Shown here piece after piece: positions 24,992 to 32,716 of a stretch of DNA of 64,000 nucleotides (positions are counted from its first letter, which is position 1; every line of letters starts with the position of its first letter). The notes beneath the pieces were generated by a model. It searched no databases. It saw only the letters and a list, made by a program, of their open reading frames with translations, and was not told the origin of the DNA. A program made the translations under genes and the position numbers. The DNA lies in assembly GCF_007673775.1 (NCBI RefSeq), contig NZ_VEAF01000002.1, positions 62,001 to 126,000 of the forward strand, given 5' to 3'. Source of the stretch: Curtobacterium sp. 9128. GTDB taxonomy: Bacteria; Actinomycetota; Actinomycetes; Actinomycetales; Microbacteriaceae.

Positions 24992-25687
24992 CTACGCGGC
25001 GTCGATGTAGACGTGCTGCGCGACCTCGGAGGGCAGCTCGATGCCGGCGTCTTCGCCCTCCACGCGGACGGCGACGTAGGCGCCGGCGCGCTGGACACTC
25101 GCCATCCGGCCGGGCATCACGCCGGCCGACCGCAGCTGGTGCAACAGCTCCGGTTCGAACTGCACGGGCTCACCCAGGCGACGGATGACACCGCTCGCGA
25201 CGGCGTCGGTGCCCTCGGTCGCGGCGACGATGTTGCGGACGCCGTCGAGGAAGCCCCCGGCGTCCGGACCACCGATCTCGGCGAGACCGGGGATCGGGTT
25301 GCCGTACGGGGACTCGGTCGGGTTGCCGAGCATCTCGAGCAGGCGGACCTCGACCTGCTCGCTCATCACGTGCTCCCACCGGCAGGCCTCGTCGTGGACG
25401 AATGCCCAGTCGAGGCCGATGACGTCGGCCAGCAGCCGCTCGGCCAGTCGGTGCTTGCGCATCACGTGGGTGGCGCGGGAACGGCCCTCACCGGTGAGTT
25501 CGAGGTGGCGGTCCCCCGAGACGACGACGAGGCCGTCGCGCTCCATCCGGGCGATCGTCTGCGAGACGGTCGGGCCGGAGTGCCCCAGTCGCTCGGAGAT
25601 GCGCGCACGCAGCGGGACGATCCCCTCTTCTTCGAGGTCGAGGATCGTCCGGAGGTACATCTCCGTGGTGTCGACGAGATCGGTCAC
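24992..25687 (-). CDS. ideR: Iron-dependent repressor of the DtxR/IdeR family
   Basis: A 231-residue DtxR-type regulator that, with Fe2+, represses iron uptake and storage genes. Visible are the N-terminal winged helix (TTEMYLRTILDLEEEG ... SGPTVSQTIARMERDGL), the metal-binding and dimerisation domain with ACRWEHVMS (Cys, Glu and His of the regulatory metal site, about 103-111) and a C-terminal SH3-like domain (about 160-231). The length matches DtxR/IdeR (226-230). The GTG at 25687 has AGGAGAGG six bases upstream. It is divergent from serC. A manganese-sensing relative (MntR) is shorter, so IdeR is favoured. Confidence 0.85.
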   Translation of the reverse strand: MTDLVDTTEMYLRTILDLEEEGIVPLRARISERLGHSGPTVSQTIARMERDGLVVVSGDRHLELTGEGRSRATHVMRKHRLAERLLADVIGLDWAFVHDEACRWEHVMSEQVEVRLLEMLGNPTESPYGNPIPGLAEIGGPDAGGFLDGVRNIVAATEGTDAVASGVIRRLGEPVQFEPELLHQLRSAGVMPGRMASVQRAGAYVAVRVEGEDAGIELPSEVAQHVYIDAA

Positions 25688-25796
25688 GGTCCGCCTCTCC
25701 TGTACTGGGCCCAGCGCAGCCCACCCTACTTGTTCGGACCGACAGGAACCGACCCCTGGCCGCCCAGCGCGGGGCCGGATGGGATACCACCGCCGG

Positions 25797-25802
25797 TAGG
25801 AT
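25797..25802 (+). promoter_or_regulatory. -10 box, leaderless promoter of serC
   Basis: TAGGAT stands six bases before the ATG at 25809, with no Shine-Dalgarno element. Confidence 0.65.
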
Positions 25803-25808
25803 CGCTCC

Positions 25809-26927
25809 ATGGCAGACATCGTCATCCCCGCCGAGTTCCTCCCCACCGACGGCCGCTTCGGCTGTGGCCCGTCCAAGATCCGCGGCGCGCAGCTCGAGGC
25901 GCTCGTGACCCGGGGAGCGACGATCCTCGGGACGTCCCACCGTCAGAAGCCGGTGAAGGACCTCGTCGGCAGTGTCCGGCAGGGCCTCGCCGACCTGTTC
26001 GACCTGCCGGACGGCTACGAGGTCGTCCTCGGCAACGGCGGCTCGACCGCGTTCTGGGACGCCGCGGCGTTCGGGCTGATCGAGCAGCGCGCCGAGAACC
26101 TGTCCTTCGGAGAGTTCGGCTCGAAGTTCGCCAAGGCCGCCGCCGCCCCGTGGCTGCAGGCACCGCACGTCGTCGAGGCACCGGGCGGTTCCCGCGCCGA
26201 ACTCGAGATCGTGGAGGGCGTCGACGTCTACGCCTACCCCCACAACGAGACGTCGACCGGCGTCATGGCCCCCGTCGTCCGCGCGGCCGGCGACCCGGGC
26301 GCCCTGACGGTCGTGGACGCCACCAGCGCTGCCGGCGGCGCCGCGTTCGACGTGAGCGCGACCGACGTCTACTACTTCGCGCCGCAGAAGAACTTCGCCT
26401 CCGACGGCGGGATCTGGCTCGCGCTGTTCTCCCCCGCCGCGATCGAGCGCGTCGAGCGGATCGCCGCATCGGGTCGCTACATCCCGGAGTTCCTGTCGCT
26501 CAAGAACGCGGTCGACAACTCGCGGCTGAACCAGACGCTGAACACCCCGGCGATCTCCACGCTCCTGCTCCTCGACGACCAGGTGCAGTGGATCAACGCC
26601 TCCGGCGGTCTGGCCTGGGCGGACACCCGCACGAAGACGTCATCGTCGACGCTCTACGACTGGGCGGAGTCGGTCGACTACGCCGCGCCGTTCGTGCGCG
26701 ACCCCGACCACCGGTCGCAGGTCGTCGCGACGATCGACCTCGACGACGCGATCGACGCGAAGGCCGTGGCCGCGGTGCTCCGCGCGAACGGCATCGTGGA
26801 CACGGAGCCGTACCGGAAGCTCGGACGCAACCAGCTCCGGGTCGCGACGTTCACGGCCATCGACCCGGACGACGTGCAGAAGCTCGTCGGGGCCATCACC
26901 TACGTGGTCGGAGCCCTGCAGTCCTGA
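25809..26927 (+). CDS. serC: Phosphoserine aminotransferase
   Basis: SerC converts 3-phosphohydroxypyruvate and glutamate to phosphoserine in serine synthesis (PLP enzyme). The 372-residue protein is of the mycobacterial/archaeal-type SerC: FGCGPSKIR near 18-26, HRQKPVKDLV near 45-54, VDATSAAGGAAFD near 167-179 and the PLP-lysine segment YYFAPQKNFASDGGIW near 188-203. The neighbourhood (cold-shock protein and DUF3027 converging) is conserved in Actinobacteria. Expression appears leaderless. Confidence 0.93.
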   Translation: MADIVIPAEFLPTDGRFGCGPSKIRGAQLEALVTRGATILGTSHRQKPVKDLVGSVRQGLADLFDLPDGYEVVLGNGGSTAFWDAAAFGLIEQRAENLSFGEFGSKFAKAAAAPWLQAPHVVEAPGGSRAELEIVEGVDVYAYPHNETSTGVMAPVVRAAGDPGALTVVDATSAAGGAAFDVSATDVYYFAPQKNFASDGGIWLALFSPAAIERVERIAASGRYIPEFLSLKNAVDNSRLNQTLNTPAISTLLLLDDQVQWINASGGLAWADTRTKTSSSTLYDWAESVDYAAPFVRDPDHRSQVVATIDLDDAIDAKAVAAVLRANGIVDTEPYRKLGRNQLRVATFTAIDPDDVQKLVGAITYVVGALQS

Positions 26928-26957
26928 TCGCTGCTCCGGCACGCCGGCACAGCACCC

Positions 26958-27005
26958 CGGAACGGACACAGCACCGCGGATCTCCGCGGTGCTGTGTCCG
27001 TTCCG
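26958..27005. terminator. 23-bp perfect hairpin between serC and the DUF3027 gene
   Basis: Two exactly complementary 23-base arms starting CGGAACGGACAC enclose TC. It lies 30 bases after the serC stop and 16 bases from the DUF3027 stop, so it can terminate both convergent units. Confidence 0.8.
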
Positions 27006-27021
27006 AGGTTCGGAGCGCTGG

Positions 27022-27660
27022 CTACTGCTCGTCGTGGTCCGGCTCGCGGTGGTCGGCGAGCTGGTCGACGTCGACGCCCTCGATCTCGTCGTCGTCCGAC
27101 TCGGCCAGGTCACCCTCGTCGGCGTCGGTGAAGTCGTCGTCGTCGAACTCGTCGTCGACGTCCGACGCGTCGTCGTCATCGTCCTCGTCGTCGTCCGACT
27201 CGTCGTCGTCGAACTCGTCGTCGTCGTCATCCGACTCGTCGTCGTCATCATCCGACTCGTCGTCGTCCGACTCATCCTCGTCCGACTCATCCTCGTCCGA
27301 CTCGTCGTCGTCGTCGTCCGACTCGTGGTCGTGCCCGTCCTGGGCCGCACGGTACTCGGCCAGCCGCTCGGACCACGGGACCCACTCGGGCGCGAGGAGC
27401 GACCCGTCGCCGGGCATGAGCTCGACCTCGAGCACGGTGGGGTCGTCGCCCTCGACCTGGGCGATGCTGACGGTCCAGCGCCACCCCGGGTAGCCGGGCA
27501 TCCGGTTCGCGAACAGGTACGACACGACGCCGCCACCCTCGTCCGTGACGCCGACGGCGCCCCCGACGGTCGACTCGTCGGTCACCTCGAGCAGGGCCTT
27601 GCGGGCGAGCGTGCGGAGCTCGGGGAGCTCGCGGGGCTCGTTCTCATCGGTCATGGTCAT
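27022..27660 (-). CDS. DUF3027 protein with a long acidic tail
   Basis: A 212-residue protein. The first 105 residues form the DUF3027 domain (SYLFANRMPGYPGWRWTVSI and APEWVPWSERLAEYRAAQ are characteristic) found next to cold-shock and serC genes across Actinobacteria. From about residue 110 to the end the chain is almost entirely Asp, Glu and Ser, encoded by GTC/GAC-type triplet repeats. The ATG overlaps the cold-shock gene's stop (ATGA), so they form an operon. Function is unknown; the tail could act as a nucleic-acid mimic or bind cations or basic proteins. Confidence 0.88.
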   Translation of the reverse strand: MTMTDENEPRELPELRTLARKALLEVTDESTVGGAVGVTDEGGGVVSYLFANRMPGYPGWRWTVSIAQVEGDDPTVLEVELMPGDGSLLAPEWVPWSERLAEYRAAQDGHDHESDDDDDESDEDESDEDESDDDESDDDDDESDDDDDEFDDDESDDDEDDDDDASDVDDEFDDDDFTDADEGDLAESDDDEIEGVDVDQLADHREPDHDEQ

Positions 27661-28034
27661 GCATCCAATTGGTCTGCGACGTGCCGCAGGATCGCGGCGA
27701 GGCGTGTGCCGTTCTTCGGGTAGCGACCGTGGCGGAGGTCTCCGCTGATCCGGTCGAGTTCCTTCACGAGGTCCTCCACGATGACGGCCATGTCGTCCGC
27801 CGAGCGGCGGGACATCTTCGCCAGCGACGGCTGCGGATCGAGCAGGCGGACGGACAGCGCCTGCGATCCGCGCTTGCCCTGCACGACCCCGTACTCGAGC
27901 CGCGAGCCGGCCTTCACGGTCGTCACGCCGTCCGGGAGCGAGGACGCGTGCAGGAAGACCTGGTCGCCGTCGTCGCCGGTGATGAACCCGAACCCCTTCT
28001 GGTCGTCGTAGAACTTGACCTTGCCGGTGGGCAT
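27657..28034 (-). CDS. Cold-shock domain protein with C-terminal extension (CspB-like)
   Basis: A 125-residue RNA-binding protein. Residues 1-67 form the OB-fold cold-shock domain with RNP1 KGFGFI (13-18) and RNP2 QVFLHAS (25-31). Residues 75-125 are a helical extension typical of the actinobacterial CspB-like subgroup. It acts as an RNA chaperone in the cytosol. It is the first gene of the operon with the DUF3027 gene (four-base overlap). Confidence 0.9.
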   Translation of the reverse strand: MPTGKVKFYDDQKGFGFITGDDGDQVFLHASSLPDGVTTVKAGSRLEYGVVQGKRGSQALSVRLLDPQPSLAKMSRRSADDMAVIVEDLVKELDRISGDLRHGRYPKNGTRLAAILRHVADQLDA

Positions 28035-28073
28035 GCGTGGACTCCTTGATGGGTGTGCTGGCCGTGGTGCGGA

Positions 28074-28079
28074 TATCCT
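28074..28079 (+). promoter_or_regulatory. -10 box, leaderless promoter of the small membrane protein
   Basis: TATCCT lies six bases before the ATG at 28086. Confidence 0.55.
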
Positions 28080-28085
28080 GGGTCG

Positions 28086-28385
28086 ATGGCCAAGCCGACC
28101 CGATCCCCCGGGGACACGCGGAACTCCGCTGAACCCCCGGCGACGTTCAATCGTACCGAACGCGCCCTCGCGTTCATGGTGGGTGGCATCTTCATCGCGG
28201 GATTCCTCTGCATGATCGCCATGATCGTGATGTGGCTGACGGTCCCGACGGCCCAGAGCGGCATGCCGTGGCCGGTCATCATGGCGATCCCGCTGATCGG
28301 TTTCCCGATCGGGATGGTCCTCATGCTCGTCCTCCTCGCCATCACCTGGACCCGTCGCGCACGAGCGAACCGGGAAGCCCGCTGA
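28086..28385 (+). CDS. Small two-helix membrane protein
   Basis: A 99-residue protein with a polar N-terminus (1-30), hydrophobic segments at about 30-52 and 64-87 and a basic end (RRARANREAR), which predicts both termini in the cytosol. A leaderless-type -10 box fixes the start. It sits between the cold-shock operon and the XPB helicase pair. I do not recognise a function. Confidence 0.75.
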   Translation: MAKPTRSPGDTRNSAEPPATFNRTERALAFMVGGIFIAGFLCMIAMIVMWLTVPTAQSGMPWPVIMAIPLIGFPIGMVLMLVLLAITWTRRARANREAR

Positions 28386-28414
28386 CGTCCGCCCGCGGAC
28401 GCGAGCGCAGGCCG

Positions 28415-30187
28415 ATGACGACCACCGCCGACCTGGCAGCCCGCCTCCGGGCGATGCCGGACGACGACCTCGAACGACTCATCGTCGCTCGCGGGCTCCC
28501 CACCGCCGTGCTCGGCGACAGCGGCCCGCAGAGCGTGACCGACTTCTTCGACCTCGCCGAGGCGTTCCGCACGGACGCCGCGGTCGACGCAGCGATCGAA
28601 CGCCTCCCGCGACGAGCGCTCCTCGCCCTCCGCGACGGCGTCGCCGGACCCGACCTCGGTCCGGCGCTCGACCTCGCGCTGGCCGACGAGGACGGCCGGG
28701 TCGACGACGCGGTCGCCGCACGCGTGGCCGCTCACCCCGACCTGGCCGCCCTCGGCCCGGGAGGCCCGGCCCACGTCCGCCCCGCCGCTGGCGTCGACGA
28801 CGTGGGCGGGTCCACGGCCGCGCGCACCACGGGCGCCGAGCGCGCGTTCGACACGATGACGATGCTCGCAGAGCTCCTCCGCGCCGTGGACGAGGGCGGT
28901 GTCCGTGAGCTCGTGAAGGGCGGGATCGGCTCGCCGATGGCCAGGGCCCTCGGCGAACGGTCCGGCGCGGACGCGGACGTCGTCCCCGGTCGTCTCGACC
29001 TCCTCGAACGCATCCACTTCGCCACGACGGCGGACGGAGCGTGGTCGTTGACCGAGGACGGTCGGACGTGGCTGACCACCCCGTGGCCGACCAGGTGGGT
29101 CCGTCTCGTTGCGCGCTGGCGGGACGGCCTGGACCCCGCCGTGCGCGAGGTCCTCGCCGCGGCCGACGGCGACTGGCGCGACCTGGTGGCCCTCGGGCGC
29201 TGGGCCTACCCGGCCGGTGCCAGGTGGCTCGACGCGACCCTGCTCGACGTGGCCGGGACGGCCGGAGCGCTCGGCGTGACGGTGGACGGCACCGTCACGG
29301 ACACCGGGCGGGCCCTCCTCGGTGCCGACCCCGACACGGCCGAGCACGCGGCCGCAGCCGACCTCCCCCCGACGGTCGAGGGCGTCTACCTGCAGCACGA
29401 CCTCACGGTCATCGCGCCGGGGCCGCTCGCGCCCGCGGACGACGACCAGCTCCGGTCCGTCGCCGACCTCGAGGCGCCGGGGCTCGCCGCGCGCTACCGC
29501 GTCTCCGAGGACTCGCTCCGCCGCGCCCTCCGGTCGGGCAGCTCACGCGAGCACGTCGTGGCCCTGTTCGAGCGGATCGGCGTGACCGGCGTCCCACAGC
29601 CCCTGGCGTACCTCATCGACCAGGTGGCGGCCCGGGACGGCAGCATCGTCGTGGACCGCGGCGAGGACGGCGCCGGCGCCGTCGTCCGCGGGACCCCCGA
29701 CCAGCTCGACCTGATCGGGGTGGACGCCGAGCTCCGTCAGCTGGCGTGGGAGCGGCCCGACCTCGAGACGCTCGTCTCCCACTACCCGGCGCACGTGGTG
29801 CACGCGGCGCTGGAGGACCAGCGCTACCCGGCCGTGTTGCGGCCGGGCGCACGCCCCGAGCCGCGCCACGAGCCTCCAGGCCGGCGCCGGCCCGCCGGCC
29901 GGTCTCCGGAGGCCGCGGCGAGGGCCGTCGTCGAGCGGCTCCGCCTCACCACCCAGCGCGGCGACGCCGAGCCGGAGCAGGAGTGGCTGGGTCGGCAGAT
30001 CGACCTGGCGATCCGTGGGCGGACCCCGATCCGTGTGGTCGTGCGGATGCCGGACGGCTCCGAGCGCCCGTTCTCGATCGTGCCGACCTCGGTCGCCGCC
30101 GGGCGGATCCGCGGCAAGGACACGGCGGCCGACGTGGAGCGCACGCTCCCGCTGTCCCTCGTCCTGTCCGTCGACAGCGATGCCTGA
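28415..30187 (+). CDS. Helicase-associated protein, partner of the XPB helicase
   Basis: A 590-residue soluble protein. The gene just upstream of bacterial XPB (ERCC3-like) in Actinobacteria encodes such a large helicase-associated-domain protein. Seen: an N-terminal helical region (LAARLRAMPDDDLERLIVARGLP), winged-helix-like segments through about 420, an EGVYLQHDLTVIAPGPL stretch typical of this family (about 315-331) and a C-terminal beta-rich region (about 540-590). It probably binds DNA and assists the helicase in nucleotide excision repair. No catalytic motif is present. A GCAGG element lies before the ATG. Confidence 0.82.
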   Translation: MTTTADLAARLRAMPDDDLERLIVARGLPTAVLGDSGPQSVTDFFDLAEAFRTDAAVDAAIERLPRRALLALRDGVAGPDLGPALDLALADEDGRVDDAVAARVAAHPDLAALGPGGPAHVRPAAGVDDVGGSTAARTTGAERAFDTMTMLAELLRAVDEGGVRELVKGGIGSPMARALGERSGADADVVPGRLDLLERIHFATTADGAWSLTEDGRTWLTTPWPTRWVRLVARWRDGLDPAVREVLAAADGDWRDLVALGRWAYPAGARWLDATLLDVAGTAGALGVTVDGTVTDTGRALLGADPDTAEHAAAADLPPTVEGVYLQHDLTVIAPGPLAPADDDQLRSVADLEAPGLAARYRVSEDSLRRALRSGSSREHVVALFERIGVTGVPQPLAYLIDQVAARDGSIVVDRGEDGAGAVVRGTPDQLDLIGVDAELRQLAWERPDLETLVSHYPAHVVHAALEDQRYPAVLRPGARPEPRHEPPGRRRPAGRSPEAAARAVVERLRLTTQRGDAEPEQEWLGRQIDLAIRGRTPIRVVVRMPDGSERPFSIVPTSVAAGRIRGKDTAADVERTLPLSLVLSVDSDA

Positions 30188-30203
30188 CACAGGTCCTCGC
30201 GGC

Positions 30204-30209
30204 TAGGCT
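30204..30209 (+). promoter_or_regulatory. -10 box of the XPB helicase gene
   Basis: TAGGCT lies eight bases before the ATG at 30218, with GGAAGG in between, so transcription could be leaderless or carry a very short leader. Confidence 0.45.
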
Positions 30210-30217
30210 GGAAGGCC

Positions 30218-31933
30218 ATGAACGGACCGCTGATCGTCCAGAGCGACCGCACGGTGCTCCTCGAGGTCGCACACCCCGATGCCGAGGACGCCCGTCACGA
30301 GCTCGCTGTGTTCGCCGAGCTCGAGCGCGCCCCAGAGCACGTCCACACCTACCGCGTCACGCGGCTCGGCCTGTGGAACGCGCGAGCTGCGGGGCACGAC
30401 GCCGAGAGCATGATCGCCACGCTCGAGCGGTACGCGAAGTTCCCCGTGCCGCAGAGCGTCACGGTCGACATCCGCGACACCGTCGCCCGCTACGGACGGC
30501 TGGTCATCCGGCGGGAGGACCCGGCGGACGCGCCCGTCATCGCCAACTCGCCGGAGGAGGAGCTCGAGCGCCAGCCGACCCTCCTCCTCACCGCGACCGA
30601 CCCGCTGGTCCTCGCCGAGGTCGTCCGGTCGAAGCGGATCAAGCCGCTCCTCGGCGACCGGCGCTCCGACACCGCCATCGAGCTGCAGCAGTGGGCGCGC
30701 GGACAGGTCAAGCAGGAGCTCGTGAAGATCGGCTGGCCGGCCGAGGACCTCGCCGGCTACACGCCCGGACAACCGCACGCGATCGACCTGGCGACGACGG
30801 ACTGGGACCTCCGGCCGTACCAGCAGGACGCGGTGCAGAGCTTCTTCGCGCAGGGCTCCGGCGTCGTCGTGCTGCCCTGTGGTGCGGGGAAGACGCTCGT
30901 CGGCGCGGGGGCGATGGCGACCGTCAAGGCGACGACGCTCATCCTCGTGACGAACACCGTCTCCGCGCGGCAGTGGCGGACGGAGCTGCTGCGCCGGACC
31001 AGCCTGACCGAGGACGAGATCGGCGAGTACTCCGGCAGCGTCAAGGAGATCCGACCGGTCACGATCGCGACCTACCAGATCCTCACCGCCCGCCGGAAGG
31101 GCGAGTACACGCACCTGTCGCTCCTCGACGCCCTCGACTGGGGCCTCGTGGTCTACGACGAGGTCCACCTGCTGCCGGCGCCGGTGTTCAAGCTCACCGC
31201 CGACCTGCAGGCCCGCCGACGCCTCGGGCTGACCGCGACGCTCGTGCGCGAGGACGGCCGCGAGGGCGACGTCTTCTCCCTCATCGGGCCGAAGCGCTAC
31301 GACGCCCCGTGGAAGGAGATCGAGGCGCAGGGCTACATCTCGCCGGCGTCCTGCTACGAGGTGCGCATCGACCTGCCGCACGAGGACCGGCTGGAGTACG
31401 CGGCGTCCGGTGACGACGAGCGCTACCGACTCGCCGCGACGACCCCGGCGAAGACCCCGGTGGTGCGCGCGCTGATCGAGAAGCACCGTGGCGAGCAGAT
31501 CCTCGTCATCGGGCAGTACATCGACCAGCTCGACGCACTGGCGTCCTCCCTGGATGCCGCCGAGATCACGGGTGCGACGCCCGTCGACGAGCGTGAGCGA
31601 CTGTTCCAGGCGTTCCGTTCCGGCGATCTGGACGTGCTGGTGGTGTCGAAGGTGGCGAACTTCTCGGTCGACCTGCCCGATGCGACCGTCGCGATCCAGG
31701 TCTCCGGGTCATTCGGGTCGCGGCAGGAGGAAGCGCAGCGGCTCGGCCGGCTCCTGCGGCCGAACAAGGACGGGCTGCCGGCCTCGTTCTACACGCTCGT
31801 GACGCGGGACACCGTGGACCAGGACTTCGCCCAGAACCGGCAGCGGTTCCTGGCCGAGCAGGGGTACTCCTACACGATCCTCGATGCCGATCAGGTCCAG
31901 GACGCTTCCCCTTCACTCTCAGGGAACGTTTAG
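30218..31933 (+). CDS. XPB/ERCC3-type DNA repair helicase
   Basis: A 571-residue superfamily 2 helicase. An N-terminal damage-recognition-like region (1-195) precedes the motor: Walker A LPCGAGKT (about 218-225), motif II DEVH (about 314-317), motif III LTAT and motif VI QRLGRLLRP (about 507-515). DEVH and the RED-like motif (LVREDGREGD, about 342) mark XPB rather than RecQ or UvrB. It is a 3'-5' DNA helicase thought to act in excision repair. It follows its helicase-associated partner by 30 bases. Confidence 0.93.
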   Translation: MNGPLIVQSDRTVLLEVAHPDAEDARHELAVFAELERAPEHVHTYRVTRLGLWNARAAGHDAESMIATLERYAKFPVPQSVTVDIRDTVARYGRLVIRREDPADAPVIANSPEEELERQPTLLLTATDPLVLAEVVRSKRIKPLLGDRRSDTAIELQQWARGQVKQELVKIGWPAEDLAGYTPGQPHAIDLATTDWDLRPYQQDAVQSFFAQGSGVVVLPCGAGKTLVGAGAMATVKATTLILVTNTVSARQWRTELLRRTSLTEDEIGEYSGSVKEIRPVTIATYQILTARRKGEYTHLSLLDALDWGLVVYDEVHLLPAPVFKLTADLQARRRLGLTATLVREDGREGDVFSLIGPKRYDAPWKEIEAQGYISPASCYEVRIDLPHEDRLEYAASGDDERYRLAATTPAKTPVVRALIEKHRGEQILVIGQYIDQLDALASSLDAAEITGATPVDERERLFQAFRSGDLDVLVVSKVANFSVDLPDATVAIQVSGSFGSRQEEAQRLGRLLRPNKDGLPASFYTLVTRDTVDQDFAQNRQRFLAEQGYSYTILDADQVQDASPSLSGNV

Positions 31934-31955
31934 ACAACAGTCAGATGATTGGGTC

Positions 31956-32651
31956 ATGACCGATGGACCCAAGATCCTCATCGTCGACGACGAGCCGAAC
32001 ATCCGCGACCTCCTCACGACCTCGCTGCGCTTCGCCGGCTTCGCCGTGCGTGCGGTCGGGAACGGTGCACAGGCGATCTCCGCCGTGCTCGAGGAAGAGC
32101 CGGACCTCATCATCCTCGACGTCATGCTCCCCGACATGAACGGCTTCGGCGTCACCAAGCGCCTCCGTTCCTCCGGGTACACCTCGCCGATCCTGTTCCT
32201 CACGGCGAAGGACGACACCGAGGACAAGATCACCGGTCTCACCGTCGGCGGCGACGACTACGTGACGAAGCCGTTCTCGCTCGACGAGATCGTCGCGCGC
32301 ATCAAGGCGATCCTGCGCCGCACGATGAACGACGAAGAGGACGCGATCATCCGCGCCGGCGAGCTCACGATGGACCAGGACACGCACGAGGTCACCATCG
32401 GCGACGCGCAGATCGAGCTCTCCCCCACCGAGTTCAAGCTGCTGCGCTACCTCATGCTCAACCCGAACCGCGTGCTGTCGAAGGCGCAGATCCTCGACCA
32501 CGTGTGGGAGTACGACTTCAACGGGGACGCGGGCATCGTCGAGTCCTACATCTCGTACCTCCGTCGGAAGCTCGACCAGTACTCGGCCGAGCCGATCATC
32601 CAGACCAAGCGCGGGTTCGGCTACATGCTCAAGGCGTCCAAGGCGTCCTGA
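31956..32651 (+). CDS. OmpR/PhoB-family response regulator
   Basis: A 231-residue regulator. The receiver domain (1-120) contains the acidic pocket DDE (11-13), phospho-acceptor Asp55 in LIILDVML and Lys105 in VTKPFS; the winged-helix DNA-binding domain spans about 135-229 and ends in TKRGFGYML. The partner histidine kinase gene follows 65 bases downstream. The frame is open from 31884, but the ATG at 31956 matches family starts. Its stimulus and regulon are unknown; wall or envelope stress is a common theme for this arrangement. Confidence 0.92.
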   Translation: MTDGPKILIVDDEPNIRDLLTTSLRFAGFAVRAVGNGAQAISAVLEEEPDLIILDVMLPDMNGFGVTKRLRSSGYTSPILFLTAKDDTEDKITGLTVGGDDYVTKPFSLDEIVARIKAILRRTMNDEEDAIIRAGELTMDQDTHEVTIGDAQIELSPTEFKLLRYLMLNPNRVLSKAQILDHVWEYDFNGDAGIVESYISYLRRKLDQYSAEPIIQTKRGFGYMLKASKAS

Positions 32652-32716
32652 CCGCCGGAGTTCTCACGGCGCTCGTCCGGTTTCACCGGGCGGGCGCCGT
32701 CTACCGTTGAGGCAGC

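Noticed and set aside
27160..27330. Plus-strand frame with many Val/Leu and Ser-rich runs opposite the acidic tail
   Set aside because: It is the complement of the triplet repeats in the DUF3027 gene and has no start context.
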